DNA of 52,285 bases from Streptomyces sp. Je 1-79 (GTDB lineage: Bacteria; Actinomycetota; Actinomycetes; Streptomycetales; Streptomycetaceae). A program made the position numbers and the translations under genes. Shown piece after piece: positions 16,183 to 23,936 of this stretch. The notes under the pieces are model-generated. The model ran no database searches. It saw only the letters and a list, made by a program, of their open reading frames with translations, and was not told the origin of the DNA. The stretch covers positions 388,602-440,886 of the forward strand of contig NZ_JAMGSL010000008.1 of assembly GCF_025195125.1 (NCBI RefSeq). Reading direction: 5' to 3'. The first letter of the stretch is position 1. Every line of letters begins with the position of its first letter.

Positions 16183-17577
16183 TCAGCCGCGGTCCGGCAC
16201 GCAACGGCCGTCCTCGGTGCGGTACTTCCACTGCGCGCCGTCGCGGACGAGCTCCTTCACGGCCCGCACGAAACGCTCCACGTGCTCGTCGGGCGTACCG
16301 GCGCCGAAGCTGACGCGGATGGCGTTGAGGGACTTCTCGCCGGGCGCGGCCTCGGGGGCGCCGCACTCGCCCTGGGTCTGCGGGTCGCTGCCGAGCAGGG
16401 TGCGGACCAGCGGGTGGGCGCAGAAGAGGCCGTCGCGGACACCGATGCCGTACTCGGCGGAGAGCGCGGCGGCGAAGTGGGAGCTGTTCCAGCCCTCGAC
16501 GACGAAGGAGATGACGCCGACGCGCGGGGAGTCGTCGCCGAAGAGCGAGAGCACCTTCACCTCGGGGACTTCGGCGAGGCCCTCCCGGACCGTGTCGATC
16601 AGGTGCCTCTCACGGGCGACGAGGGTGTCGAACCCGGCCTCGGTGAGCGCCTTGCAGGCGGAGGCGATGGAGTAGACGCCGATGACGTTCGGCGAACCGG
16701 CCTCGTGGCGGGCGGCGGTGGTGTGCCACTCGACGTCGACACCGCCGTCGGCGCGGCGGGCGACCTTCTTGGAAGCGCCGCCGCCGGCGAGGTACGGCTC
16801 GGCCTCCTGGAGCCAGTCGGCGCGGCCGGCGAGGACGCCGGAGCCGAACGGGGCGTACAGCTTGTGACCGGAGAAGGCGACCCAGTCGACGTCCAACTCC
16901 CGTACGGACACGGCGTGGTGGGGCGCGAGCTGGGCGGCGTCGAGGACGATCCGGGCGCCGTGCGCGTGCGCGGCGGCGGCCAGTTCCTTCACCGGCCACA
17001 GCTCGCCGGTGACGTTGGAAGCGCCCGTGACACAGACGAGGGCGGGGCCGTAAGGGTCGCGGTCGGCGAGGGCGCGCTCCAGGGTCTCGACGGCCTGGGC
17101 GTGTGTGCGCGGGGCGTTGAGGTAGGTGACCCGGGCGTCCTTCCACGGCAGGAGCGAGGCGTGGTGCTCGGTCTCGAAGACGAAGACCTCGCAACCGGCG
17201 GGGATCACGGCGGCGAGCAGGTTGAGCGAGTCGGTGGTGGAGCGGGTGAAGACGACCTGGTCGCCGGGGCGGCAGTCGAGGAACTCGGAGACGGTGACCC
17301 GGCTGCTCTCGAAGAGGTCGGTGGAGAGCTGCGAGAGGTACCCGGCGCCGCGGTGGACGCTGCCGTAGTACGGGGCGTACGCGGCGACGTCGTCCCAGAC
17401 CCGCTGCAGGGCCGGCGCGCTGGCGGCGTAGTCGAGCGCGGCGTAGGTGACCTCGCCCCCGGTCACGAGCGGAACGGTGACGTCCCGCCCGAGGACCGGG
17501 AGCGGGGCGGCACAGCAGGGGTCGGCGGCCTCGGAGTCGGTGACGGTGGCGGCAGCGGCGTTCGGGTACGCGGACAT
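16183..17577 (-). CDS. SufS-like cysteine desulfurase (class V aminotransferase fold)
   Basis: A 464-residue PLP enzyme. The PLP lysine is in FSGHKLYAPFG, the upstream HH pair in ETEHHASLLPW matches the SufS/CsdA His that stacks on PLP, and DAAQLAPH carries the PLP Asp. The C-terminal loop RDGLFCAHP corresponds to the SufS catalytic-cysteine loop (RTGHHCAQP), so the active-site Cys is kept and a cysteine desulfurase or cystine/selenocysteine lyase is the likely activity. The first 30 residues are Ala-rich and carry a CC pair. ATG 17577 has AGGAGA. It is not in a suf operon. A SAM-IV riboswitch upstream says its product belongs to sulfur-amino-acid metabolism. The exact substrate is inferred. 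Confidence 0.85.
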   Translation of the reverse strand: MSAYPNAAAATVTDSEAADPCCAAPLPVLGRDVTVPLVTGGEVTYAALDYAASAPALQRVWDDVAAYAPYYGSVHRGAGYLSQLSTDLFESSRVTVSEFLDCRPGDQVVFTRSTTDSLNLLAAVIPAGCEVFVFETEHHASLLPWKDARVTYLNAPRTHAQAVETLERALADRDPYGPALVCVTGASNVTGELWPVKELAAAAHAHGARIVLDAAQLAPHHAVSVRELDVDWVAFSGHKLYAPFGSGVLAGRADWLQEAEPYLAGGGASKKVARRADGGVDVEWHTTAARHEAGSPNVIGVYSIASACKALTEAGFDTLVARERHLIDTVREGLAEVPEVKVLSLFGDDSPRVGVISFVVEGWNSSHFAAALSAEYGIGVRDGLFCAHPLVRTLLGSDPQTQGECGAPEAAPGEKSLNAIRVSFGAGTPDEHVERFVRAVKELVRDGAQWKYRTEDGRCVPDRG

Positions 17578-17702
17578 GGCGGTATCTCCTGGCAGGAAGG
17601 GCAGCGAAGGGCCCGCAGGGCAGCGCGAAGTGGGGTGCCGCATACGGGTGTGGCCTCGACGCACGGTGTTCGTGCGGAGGATGGGAAAGGGGGCCGAAGG
17701 CC

Positions 17703-17723
17703 CTAGCGCATTCGCTTGCTCAC
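17703..17723 (-). CDS. Six-codon upstream ORF (possible leader peptide)
   Basis: GTG followed by five codons and TAG, encoding MSKRMR, with AGGGAG seven bases before the GTG. It lies between the SAM-IV riboswitch and the desulfurase gene, 125 bases upstream of ATG 17577. A small hairpin, GGGCC/GGCCC, starts at its stop codon. It may be a translated leader that relays the riboswitch decision; equally it may be chance. Conservation would decide. Confidence 0.35.
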   Translation of the reverse strand: MSKRMR

Positions 17724-17745
17724 GAGACTGCTCCCTTGAGGACCA

Positions 17746-17770
17746 GGACCCCAGGGTGTCTCAGGGGTCC
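17746..17770 (-). promoter_or_regulatory. Hairpin at the 3' edge of the riboswitch (possible expression platform)
   Basis: GGACCCC at the 3' end of the SAM-IV aptamer can pair with GGGGTCC 11 bases downstream. This hairpin uses bases of the last aptamer segment and lies just before the ribosome-binding site of the six-codon ORF, as expected of a switch that exchanges structures. Confidence 0.4.
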
Positions 17771-17882
17771 GCGCTTGCCGTAGACCTCGCTGCCTACGGC
17801 CTGGTCTTCACCCGGGGCACCCCGCCACGGACGGAGGGTTGCCGGACAGCAAGCCGGGGCTTCGTAGCTGTCACTCATGACC
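17764..17882 (-). ncRNA. SAM-IV riboswitch
   Basis: Read on the minus strand, the segment starts GGTCATGAG, contains GCCCCGGCTTGCTG, CCGGCAACCCTCC, GCGGGGTGCCCCGGGTGA and GTCTACGGCAAGCGCGGACC. These are the conserved segments of the actinobacterial SAM-IV class, which binds S-adenosylmethionine and turns genes down when SAM is plentiful. It begins at the predicted transcription start and precedes the SufS-like desulfurase gene by about 190 bases. Recognition is from memory of the class; a covariance search would confirm it. Confidence 0.85.
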
Positions 17883-17889
17883 TGCCCAG

Positions 17890-17919
17890 AAGCTATGCCA
17901 CGTGATCGCGTCGGCGCAA
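17890..17919 (-). promoter_or_regulatory. Promoter of the SAM-IV leader
   Basis: -35 TTGCGC (17914-17919) and -10 TAGCTT (17890-17895) on the minus strand, 18-bp spacing. The predicted start near 17883 is the first base of the riboswitch. The whole 17578-17991 gene-free stretch is accounted for by this promoter, the riboswitch, the short ORF and the trpD terminator. Confidence 0.6.
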
Positions 17920-17947
17920 CCCGTGTCCGGAATCCGGGACGTGAAAA

Positions 17948-17969
17948 GGGCCCGACATCTGTCGGGCCC
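17948..17969 (-). terminator. Terminator after trpD
   Basis: A perfect 10-bp inverted repeat (17948-17957/17960-17969), GGGCCCGACA arms with a two-base gap, 23 bases beyond the trpD stop. Confidence 0.75.
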
Positions 17970-17991
17970 CTCCCTGCGCGCGCCGGGCGCG

Positions 17992-19056
17992 CTACGCGTT
18001 GCTGGCCGTGATCCAGCGCTCCAGCGCCTTCCGCGCCGCCCCGGAGTCGATCGACTCCGCGGCCCGTGCGATTCCCTCGCGCAGTTGCTCCACCAGGGTG
18101 CCCTGCCCCGGGTGGAGCGCCACGAGCGCCGCCGCCGAGTTCAGCAGCACCGCGTCCCGTACCGGACCGGTCTCGCCCGCGAGCAGCCGGCGGGCCACGT
18201 CGGCGTTGTACGAGGCGTCGGCGCCGCGCAGCGCCTCCACCGGTACGAGTTCGATGCCGACGTCTCTCGGGTCGAAGGCCTCCTCGCGCACCTGTCCGCC
18301 CCGTACCACCCACACCCGCGAGGTGGCGGTGGTCGTCAGCTCGTCCAGGCCGTCGTCCCCGCGGAAGACCAGCGCGGAGGAGCCGCGCGCGGCGAGCACG
18401 CCCGCCATGATCGGCGCCATCCGGGCGTCGGCGACGCCGGTCGCCTGGGCCCTGACCCGGGCCGGGTTGGTGAGCGGACCGAGGAAGTTGAAGGTGGTCC
18501 GGATACCGAGCTCCTTGCGGGCGGCCGCCACATGGCGCAGCGCCGGGTGGAACTTCACCGCGAAGCAGAAGGTGATCCCGGCCTCCTCCGCGACCTCGAC
18601 CACCCGCTGCGGGGTCAGCTGGAGATTGACGCCCAGCTTCTCCAGGACGTCCGAGGCGCCGCTGGCGCTGGACGCGGCGCGGTTGCCGTGCTTGACGACC
18701 TTGGCGCCCGTGCCGGCCACGACGATCGCCGACATCGTGGAGATGTTGACGGTCTTGGCGCCGTCGCCGCCGGTGCCGACGATGTCCACGGACGGGCCGG
18801 GGACCTCGATCACATGGGCGTGCTCGTACATCGTCTCGACGAGACCGGAGATCTCCTCGACGGTCTCGCCCTTGGCGCGCAGGGCCACGGCGAAGCCGGC
18901 GATCTGGGCGTCGGTGGCCTCGCCCCGCAGGATGCGGTCCATCGCCCAGGCGGTGTCCTCGGCGCTCTGGTCGCGGCCGGTCAGCAGCCCTTCCAGCACG
19001 ACGGGCCAGGAGCGGCCCGCCGACGTAGGTCCTCCAGCGGGGGTCGCAGCGCTCAT
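17992..19056 (-). CDS. trpD: Anthranilate phosphoribosyltransferase
   Basis: A 354-residue enzyme that joins anthranilate and PRPP to make phosphoribosyl-anthranilate, the second step of tryptophan synthesis. The PRPP-binding motif VGTGGDGAKTVNIST (about residues 95-109), VVKHGNRAASSASG and the FLGPLTNPAR loop are intact. ATG 19056 has AGGAG. No other trp gene is near; it stands alone beside the qcr genes, as it does in M. tuberculosis (Rv2192c), so the link with respiration is positional and old, not a trp operon. Terminators on both sides make it a single-gene unit. Confidence 0.95.
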   Translation of the reverse strand: MSAATPAGGPTSAGRSWPVVLEGLLTGRDQSAEDTAWAMDRILRGEATDAQIAGFAVALRAKGETVEEISGLVETMYEHAHVIEVPGPSVDIVGTGGDGAKTVNISTMSAIVVAGTGAKVVKHGNRAASSASGASDVLEKLGVNLQLTPQRVVEVAEEAGITFCFAVKFHPALRHVAAARKELGIRTTFNFLGPLTNPARVRAQATGVADARMAPIMAGVLAARGSSALVFRGDDGLDELTTTATSRVWVVRGGQVREEAFDPRDVGIELVPVEALRGADASYNADVARRLLAGETGPVRDAVLLNSAAALVALHPGQGTLVEQLREGIARAAESIDSGAARKALERWITASNA

Positions 19057-19119
19057 GGCAGCTCCTGGTCAGTGTGTGACGGATACGGCACCACCCTATC
19101 GACCCACGGGGACGGCAAA

Positions 19120-19148
19120 GAGCCCCGTCCATCGAATGGACGGGGCTC
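19120..19148 (-). terminator. Terminator after qcrB
   Basis: A perfect 13-bp inverted repeat (19120-19132/19136-19148) with a CGA loop, 37 bases past the qcrB stop, ending the ctaE-qcrCAB transcript before trpD. Confidence 0.8.
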
Positions 19149-19185
19149 CCGCTGTGGCGACCTTCAGGTCAGGTGGATCAGGTGA

Positions 19186-20811
19186 TCAGTGGTGGCCGTG
19201 GCCGCTGGTGATCTCCTTGTACTCCTCCGCGGTCGGCTTGGCGATCTGGCTGTCCTCGCCGTAGTAGCTCTTGTTGAGCTTGACGCGGAGCTTCTCCATG
19301 GGGCCGACCTTGCGCTCGACGCCGTTCTCGTCGACCAGCGGGCCGATCTCGGCCGGCTGGTTCTGCTCGTGCGCCGTGAGCTTGTACAGCTCGCCCTGAC
19401 TGAGCGGCTGGTGGACCTCGACGAACTCACCGTGCGGCAGGCGCTTGATGATGCCGGACTCGCGTCCGTGCAGCACCTTGTCCTTGTCGCGGCGCTGCAG
19501 GCCGAGACAGATCCGCTTGGTGACGATGAACGCGATGACCGGCCCGAGGAAGAAGAAGATCCGGACGAACCAGGTGATCGAGTTGATCGACAGGTGGAAG
19601 TGGGTGGCCCAGAGGTCGTTTCCACCACCGACGAGCATGATCATGTACGCGGTGATCCAGGCGACACCGAAGGCGGTGCGCGTCGGAGCGTTGCGCGGGC
19701 GCTGCGCGATGTGGTGCTCGCGCTTGTCGCCGGTGATCCAGGACTCGATGAACGGGTAGACCGCGATGGCCGCGAGGACCGCCGGGAAGATCGCCAGCGG
19801 GATCATCACGCCCAGGACGAGCGTGTGGCCCCAGAGGTTGATCTCCCAGCCCGGCATGACACGGATCAGGCCTTCGGCGAAGCCCATGTACCAGTCGGGC
19901 TGGGCGCCGGTGGACACCTGGTCCGGGCGGTACGGGCCGAGCGCCCAGATCGGGTTGATCGAGGCGATCGCCGCGATGACCGCGATGACACCGAAGACCA
20001 GGAAGAAGAAGCCTCCGGCCTTGGCCATGTAGACCGGCAGCAGCGGCATGCCCACGACGTTCTTGTTCGTACGGCCGGGGCCCTCGAACTGCGTGTGCTT
20101 GTGGTAGAAGACCAGGATCAGGTGGGCGACCACCAGACCCAGCATGATGCCGGGCAGCAGCAGGACGTGCGCCGAGTAGAACCGGGCCACGAAGTCGCCG
20201 CCGGGGAACTCCCCGCCGAACAGGAACATCGACAGGTACGTGCCGATGACCGGGACGGACAGGATCGCGCCCTGCATGAAGCGGACACCGGTGCCGGAGA
20301 GCAGGTCGTCCGGGAGCGAGTAACCGGTGAAGCCGGTGAACATGCCCAGGAAGAACAGCAGGAAGCCGAACAGCCAGTTGATCTCACGCGGCTTGCGGAA
20401 CGCACCCGTGAAGAACACGCGCATCATGTGCACGAACATGCCGGCGAGGAAGATCAGCGCCGCCCAGTGGTGGATCTGCCGGATGAGCAGACCACCGCGC
20501 ACATCGAAGGAGATGTGCATGGTCGAGTTGAACGCCTCGGACATCAGCTGTCCCTGGAGCGGGACGTAGCTGCCGTGGTACTCCACCTCGTTCATCGACG
20601 GGTGGAAGAACAGCGTCAGGTAGACGCCCGTCAGGATGATGATGAGGAAGCTGTAGAGGCAGATCTCACCGAGCATGAAGGACCAGTGGTCCGGGAAGAT
20701 CTTCCGCATGTTGGCCTTGGCCAGGGAGTAGATCCCCAGGCGGCCGTCGGCCCAGTCGGCCACCCGCTCGCCGGCGGGTGCCTTCTTCTTCGAATCGGTC
20801 ACAGTGCTCAT
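19186..20811 (-). CDS. qcrB: Cytochrome b subunit of the bc1 complex
   Basis: A 541-residue membrane protein, the quinol-oxidising cytochrome b of the actinobacterial bcc complex. Heme-ligand histidines lie in QIHHWAAL and in the AHVLLLPGIMLGLVVAHL segment, and the Qo-site signature appears as PDWYMGF, the actinobacterial form of the PEWY region. It carries a long C-terminal cytosolic extension of about 120 residues, usual in actinobacteria, ending in a His-rich GHGHH. Its start overlaps the stop of qcrA by four bases (ATGA), so translation is coupled. It is the last gene of ctaE-qcrC-qcrA-qcrB. Confidence 0.97.
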   Translation of the reverse strand: MSTVTDSKKKAPAGERVADWADGRLGIYSLAKANMRKIFPDHWSFMLGEICLYSFLIIILTGVYLTLFFHPSMNEVEYHGSYVPLQGQLMSEAFNSTMHISFDVRGGLLIRQIHHWAALIFLAGMFVHMMRVFFTGAFRKPREINWLFGFLLFFLGMFTGFTGYSLPDDLLSGTGVRFMQGAILSVPVIGTYLSMFLFGGEFPGGDFVARFYSAHVLLLPGIMLGLVVAHLILVFYHKHTQFEGPGRTNKNVVGMPLLPVYMAKAGGFFFLVFGVIAVIAAIASINPIWALGPYRPDQVSTGAQPDWYMGFAEGLIRVMPGWEINLWGHTLVLGVMIPLAIFPAVLAAIAVYPFIESWITGDKREHHIAQRPRNAPTRTAFGVAWITAYMIMLVGGGNDLWATHFHLSINSITWFVRIFFFLGPVIAFIVTKRICLGLQRRDKDKVLHGRESGIIKRLPHGEFVEVHQPLSQGELYKLTAHEQNQPAEIGPLVDENGVERKVGPMEKLRVKLNKSYYGEDSQIAKPTAEEYKEITSGHGHH

Positions 20812-21860
20812 CCGCGCTCCCAGAAGGCAGGGCCGACGGGCTCGTCGAAGTCGCCGAGCGCCTCAAGGTTGCCCTTGTCGTTCACACCGATCCGCAGCTG
20901 CGGAAGGGCGTGACCGGCCGGGCCGAAGATGACGCGGGCGCCGTCGGAGAGGTCGAAGGTGGACTGGTGGCACGGGCAGAGCACGTGGTGCGTCTGCTGC
21001 TCGTACAGCGAGATCGGGCAGCCCACGTGGGTGCAGATCTTCGAGAAGGCGACGATGCCCTCGTGCGACCACTCCAGCTCGCGCTTGTCCTTGATGTCGT
21101 CCGGCTGGATCCGGACGATCATCAGGGCGGCCTTGGCGATCTGGACCTGGAAGTCGTGGTCGTGCTCCGACAGACCCTCGGGCATCGCGAAGGTCAGCGA
21201 ACCGACCGCGACGTCCTCGGGACGCAGCGGCTCGTGCGTGTTCATGTTGATGAGCTGCTTGCCGTTGGCCCACAGAGTGGTCCGGAGCTTCTTCTCGGGC
21301 AGCGGGCCCATGTCACGCAGCAGCACGAGACCGGAGAGCGGTACGAGCGACAGCGCGCCGAACATCGTGTTGCGGATCAGCTTCCGGCGGCCCATGCCGG
21401 ACTCGGCGGCACCGGCCGCGAAGTCCGCCATGACCTTCGCCTTGGTCTCCGGCGACGCTTGGATCGGGTGACGCTCGTCGGCGATCTCCACGTCGGACAT
21501 CAGGGTGCGGGCCCAGTGGACCGCGCCCGCGCCGATGAAGAAGAGCGCCGCGCCGAGGGTGAGACCCAGGGCGAAGTTGAGCGCGCTCACCCGGCCGAAC
21601 GGCCAGATGTAGACGATCTTGTCGACCGGGAAGATCACGTACGAGGCGATGAAGCCGACGGTGGCCAGCATCGACAGCGTGAACATGAAGGCGACCGCAC
21701 GCTCGGACCGCCGGGCGGCCCGCTCGTCGATGTCCTGGATGCGCGGCTTGTGGGGCGGAAGGCCCGGGTCCGCGAACGGGTCGTCGAGGACCTTCACCGC
21801 GCCGTGCGCGGTGTCCTGCTCAGCGGGCAGGTTCTCTTCTGGAATCTCTTGGCTACTCAT
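20808..21860 (-). CDS. qcrA: Rieske iron-sulfur subunit of the bc1 complex
   Basis: A 350-residue Rieske protein of the actinobacterial type, with three N-terminal membrane segments (about residues 50-155) instead of one. The [2Fe-2S] ligands are in CTHVGC and CPCHQS near residues 270-295. It passes electrons from quinol at cytochrome b to the diheme cytochrome c. An RRKLIRN segment before the last membrane helix could be the internal Tat signal reported for such multi-span Rieske proteins. Overlaps of four bases with qcrC and qcrB indicate a tightly coupled operon. Confidence 0.97.
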   Translation of the reverse strand: MSSQEIPEENLPAEQDTAHGAVKVLDDPFADPGLPPHKPRIQDIDERAARRSERAVAFMFTLSMLATVGFIASYVIFPVDKIVYIWPFGRVSALNFALGLTLGAALFFIGAGAVHWARTLMSDVEIADERHPIQASPETKAKVMADFAAGAAESGMGRRKLIRNTMFGALSLVPLSGLVLLRDMGPLPEKKLRTTLWANGKQLINMNTHEPLRPEDVAVGSLTFAMPEGLSEHDHDFQVQIAKAALMIVRIQPDDIKDKRELEWSHEGIVAFSKICTHVGCPISLYEQQTHHVLCPCHQSTFDLSDGARVIFGPAGHALPQLRIGVNDKGNLEALGDFDEPVGPAFWERG

Positions 21861-22666
21861 GACTTCTTGGCCTTAGCGGTGTGGGCCGCGACCCAGACGG
21901 CAACTGCGATCAGCGCACCCAGACCGAACACCCATGCGAACAGACCCTCGCTGACCGGGCCGAGGCCGCCGAGCGAGAGCCCGCCGGGGCTGTCGGCCTT
22001 TTCGCCGTTGACGGCCTGGACGTACGCGATGATGTCCTTCTTCTCCTTCTCCGGCATGGTCGTGTCCGGGAAGGAGGGCATGTTCTGCGGGCCGGTCTGC
22101 ATGGCCTCGTACAGGTGCTTCGGGCTCACGCCTTCGAGGTTCGGGGCGTACTTGCCGTGCGTCAGCGCGCCGCCCTCACCGGTGAAGTTGTGGCACTGGG
22201 CACAGTTGGAACGGAACAGGTCGCCACCCCGGGCGATGTCGGCACCGTCGGGGCTGTACTGGCTCGCCTTCGGAGTGATCGGGCCGGCGCCGAGGGAGGA
22301 GATGTACGCCGCGAGCTGATCGATCTCAGCCTGCGTGTAGATGACCTTCTTCTTCGGCACCTGGGCGCCCGGCTGCTGGGCCGGCATGCGGCCCGTGCCG
22401 ACCTGGAAGTCCACGGCGGCCGAGCCGACGCCTACCAGGGACGGGCCGTCAGAGGTGCCCTGACCGCCGGTTCCGTGGCAGCTTGCGCAGCCGACGGCGT
22501 AGAGCTTCTGGCCCTCCTCGATGGCGAGGGACTGGGCGGTTTCATCGGCCTTCGCCGTGCCCGCGGGCGCGAACGCGGCGTACAGCCCCCCGGTGGCCGC
22601 CAGCGCGAGGAGTAGGACGACGACCGCCGCCAACGGATGGCGTCGTCGTGCGGAGAGCTTTTTCAC
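21857..22666 (-). CDS. qcrC: Diheme cytochrome c subunit of the bc1 complex
   Basis: A 269-residue membrane-anchored protein with an N-terminal hydrophobic segment, two heme c sites (CASCH near residue 56 and CAQCH near residue 156) and a C-terminal membrane helix. It replaces soluble cytochrome c by carrying electrons directly from the bc1 complex to the aa3 oxidase inside a supercomplex. The start follows ctaE by 67 bases and the stop overlaps qcrA by four bases. Confidence 0.97.
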   Translation of the reverse strand: MKKLSARRRHPLAAVVVLLLALAATGGLYAAFAPAGTAKADETAQSLAIEEGQKLYAVGCASCHGTGGQGTSDGPSLVGVGSAAVDFQVGTGRMPAQQPGAQVPKKKVIYTQAEIDQLAAYISSLGAGPITPKASQYSPDGADIARGGDLFRSNCAQCHNFTGEGGALTHGKYAPNLEGVSPKHLYEAMQTGPQNMPSFPDTTMPEKEKKDIIAYVQAVNGEKADSPGGLSLGGLGPVSEGLFAWVFGLGALIAVAVWVAAHTAKAKKS

Positions 22667-22733
22667 GGATTACCCCGGTGTCAGGATCTTCTGCGTCGAT
22701 GCTTGCTGGATGTGCTCGGGTCCCGGGACCCGA

Positions 22734-23354
22734 TTACTTGATCATGTAGATCGTGGCGAAGAGGCCGATCCAGACGACATCGACGAAGTGCCAGTAGTAG
22801 GACACGACGATGGCGGCGGTTGCCTGCTCGTGAGTGAACCTCTTTGCGGCGTACGTCCGGCCCAGGACCAGCAGGAAGGCGATGAGACCGCCCGTCACGT
22901 GCAGGCCGTGGAAGCCGGTGGTCAGGTAGAACACCGAGCCGTACGGGTCCGACGAGAGCGAGAGCCCCTCGTGCTTGACCAGCTCGGTGTACTCGAAGAC
23001 CTGGCCGCCGATGAAGATCGCACCCATCACGAACGTGATGATGAACCACGTCCGGAGCTTCTTCACATCGCCCCGCTCGGCGGCGAAGACGCCGAGCTGG
23101 CAGGTGAGGGAGGAGAGCACCAGGATCGTGGTGTTGGTCGCCGAGAACGGGAAGTTCAAGGCGTCGGCCTTTTCCGCCCAGAACTCGGGACCGGTCACCG
23201 ATCGCAGGGTGAAGTACATCGCGAAGAGGGCCGCGAAGAACATCAGCTCGGAACTCAGCCAGATGATGGTTCCGACGCTGGTGAGGTTCGGTCGATTGAC
23301 CGACGGGTGCGCGTGCCCGGTATCTACTGTCGTTACTGTCGCCACGACCGACAT
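22734..23354 (-). CDS. ctaE: Cytochrome c oxidase subunit III
   Basis: A 206-residue protein with five membrane segments and the conserved FHGLHVTGG and SYYWHFVDVVW motifs of subunit III. It is the first gene of the ctaE-qcrCAB operon. The ATG lies inside a 21-bp palindrome (23345-23365) and no ribosome-binding site is placed normally: the nearest purine-rich run, GAGGGCGGGA, is too far upstream. The start is supported because Streptomyces homologues, as I recall, begin MSVVAT. Initiation therefore may be unusual or controlled. Confidence 0.95.
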   Translation of the reverse strand: MSVVATVTTVDTGHAHPSVNRPNLTSVGTIIWLSSELMFFAALFAMYFTLRSVTGPEFWAEKADALNFPFSATNTTILVLSSLTCQLGVFAAERGDVKKLRTWFIITFVMGAIFIGGQVFEYTELVKHEGLSLSSDPYGSVFYLTTGFHGLHVTGGLIAFLLVLGRTYAAKRFTHEQATAAIVVSYYWHFVDVVWIGLFATIYMIK

Positions 23355-23365
23355 TATGTCGGTCG
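23345..23365. promoter_or_regulatory. 21-bp palindrome over the ctaE start codon
   Basis: CGACCGACAT and ATGTCGGTCG are perfect 10-bp arms around one central base. On the minus strand the right-hand arm of the palindrome begins with the ATG start codon of ctaE. In DNA it could be an operator; in RNA the start codon sits beside the hairpin apex. No regulator is known to me for this motif. Confidence 0.5.
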
Positions 23366-23531
23366 CTTATCCCGCCCTCACTCCCGGGGGTGCCGTTCGG
23401 AGTGTCAGGGGCCTCTGTCCAGCCCGAACGGCCCATCGAAGTGGCCTCCCAACCGGTGTCGTACCGGTGTTGACGGGGTGTGGGACGGAGTAGCATCCCG
23501 CGCATCGGTTGATGACCTTCACGGAGGAACG

Positions 23532-23933
23532 ATGCAGTCGAGCGCCACGGTCCTGGTCTACAGCGACGACGCCAACACGCGGGAACAGGTGCGGCTGGCA
23601 ACGGGTCGCAGGCCCGCGGCCGACGTTCCGCCGGTCGAGTTCATCGAGTGCGCGACACTCCCGGCCGTGCTCAAGCGGCTCGAGGAGGGCGGTGTCGACG
23701 CCTGCGTCCTGGACGGCGAGGCGGTGCCGGCGGGCGGCATGGGGGTGTGCCGGCAGATCAAGGACGAGGTCTTCCGCTGCCCGCCGGTGCTGCTCCTGAT
23801 CGGCCGCCCGCAGGACGCGTGGCTGGCCACCTGGAGCCGCGCGGACGCCGCCGTCACTCTTCCGGTGGAACCGGTCGAGTTCGCGGCGTCCCTGGCGGCC
23901 CTCCTCCGCTCGCGCCTGTCCATCGACGCCTGA
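23532..23933 (+). CDS. Degenerate response-regulator receiver protein
   Basis: A 133-residue stand-alone protein with the receiver-domain pattern: VLVYSDDANTREQ at the start (acidic pair), CVLDGEAVPAGGMGVC at the place of the phospho-acceptor Asp, VLLLIG for the fourth strand, and LPVEP where normal receivers have KP. The conserved lysine is therefore lost and the Ser/Thr switch residue is not clear, so it is probably a pseudo-receiver or a redox/ligand-regulated variant. There is no output domain. ATG 23532 follows GGAGG. It is divergent from ctaE and ends three bases from the L,D-transpeptidase gene, facing it. Confidence 0.75.
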   Translation: MQSSATVLVYSDDANTREQVRLATGRRPAADVPPVEFIECATLPAVLKRLEEGGVDACVLDGEAVPAGGMGVCRQIKDEVFRCPPVLLLIGRPQDAWLATWSRADAAVTLPVEPVEFAASLAALLRSRLSIDA

Positions 23934-23936
23934 GGG

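Noticed and set aside
17578..17664. Longer desulfurase start at GTG 17664
   Set aside because: ATG 17577 has a strong AGGAGA, and the added residues are an Arg/Pro-rich leader translation.
23345..23365. Rho-independent terminator at the ctaE palindrome
   Set aside because: It overlaps the start codon and no gene ends upstream on either strand within reach, so termination is not a sensible role.
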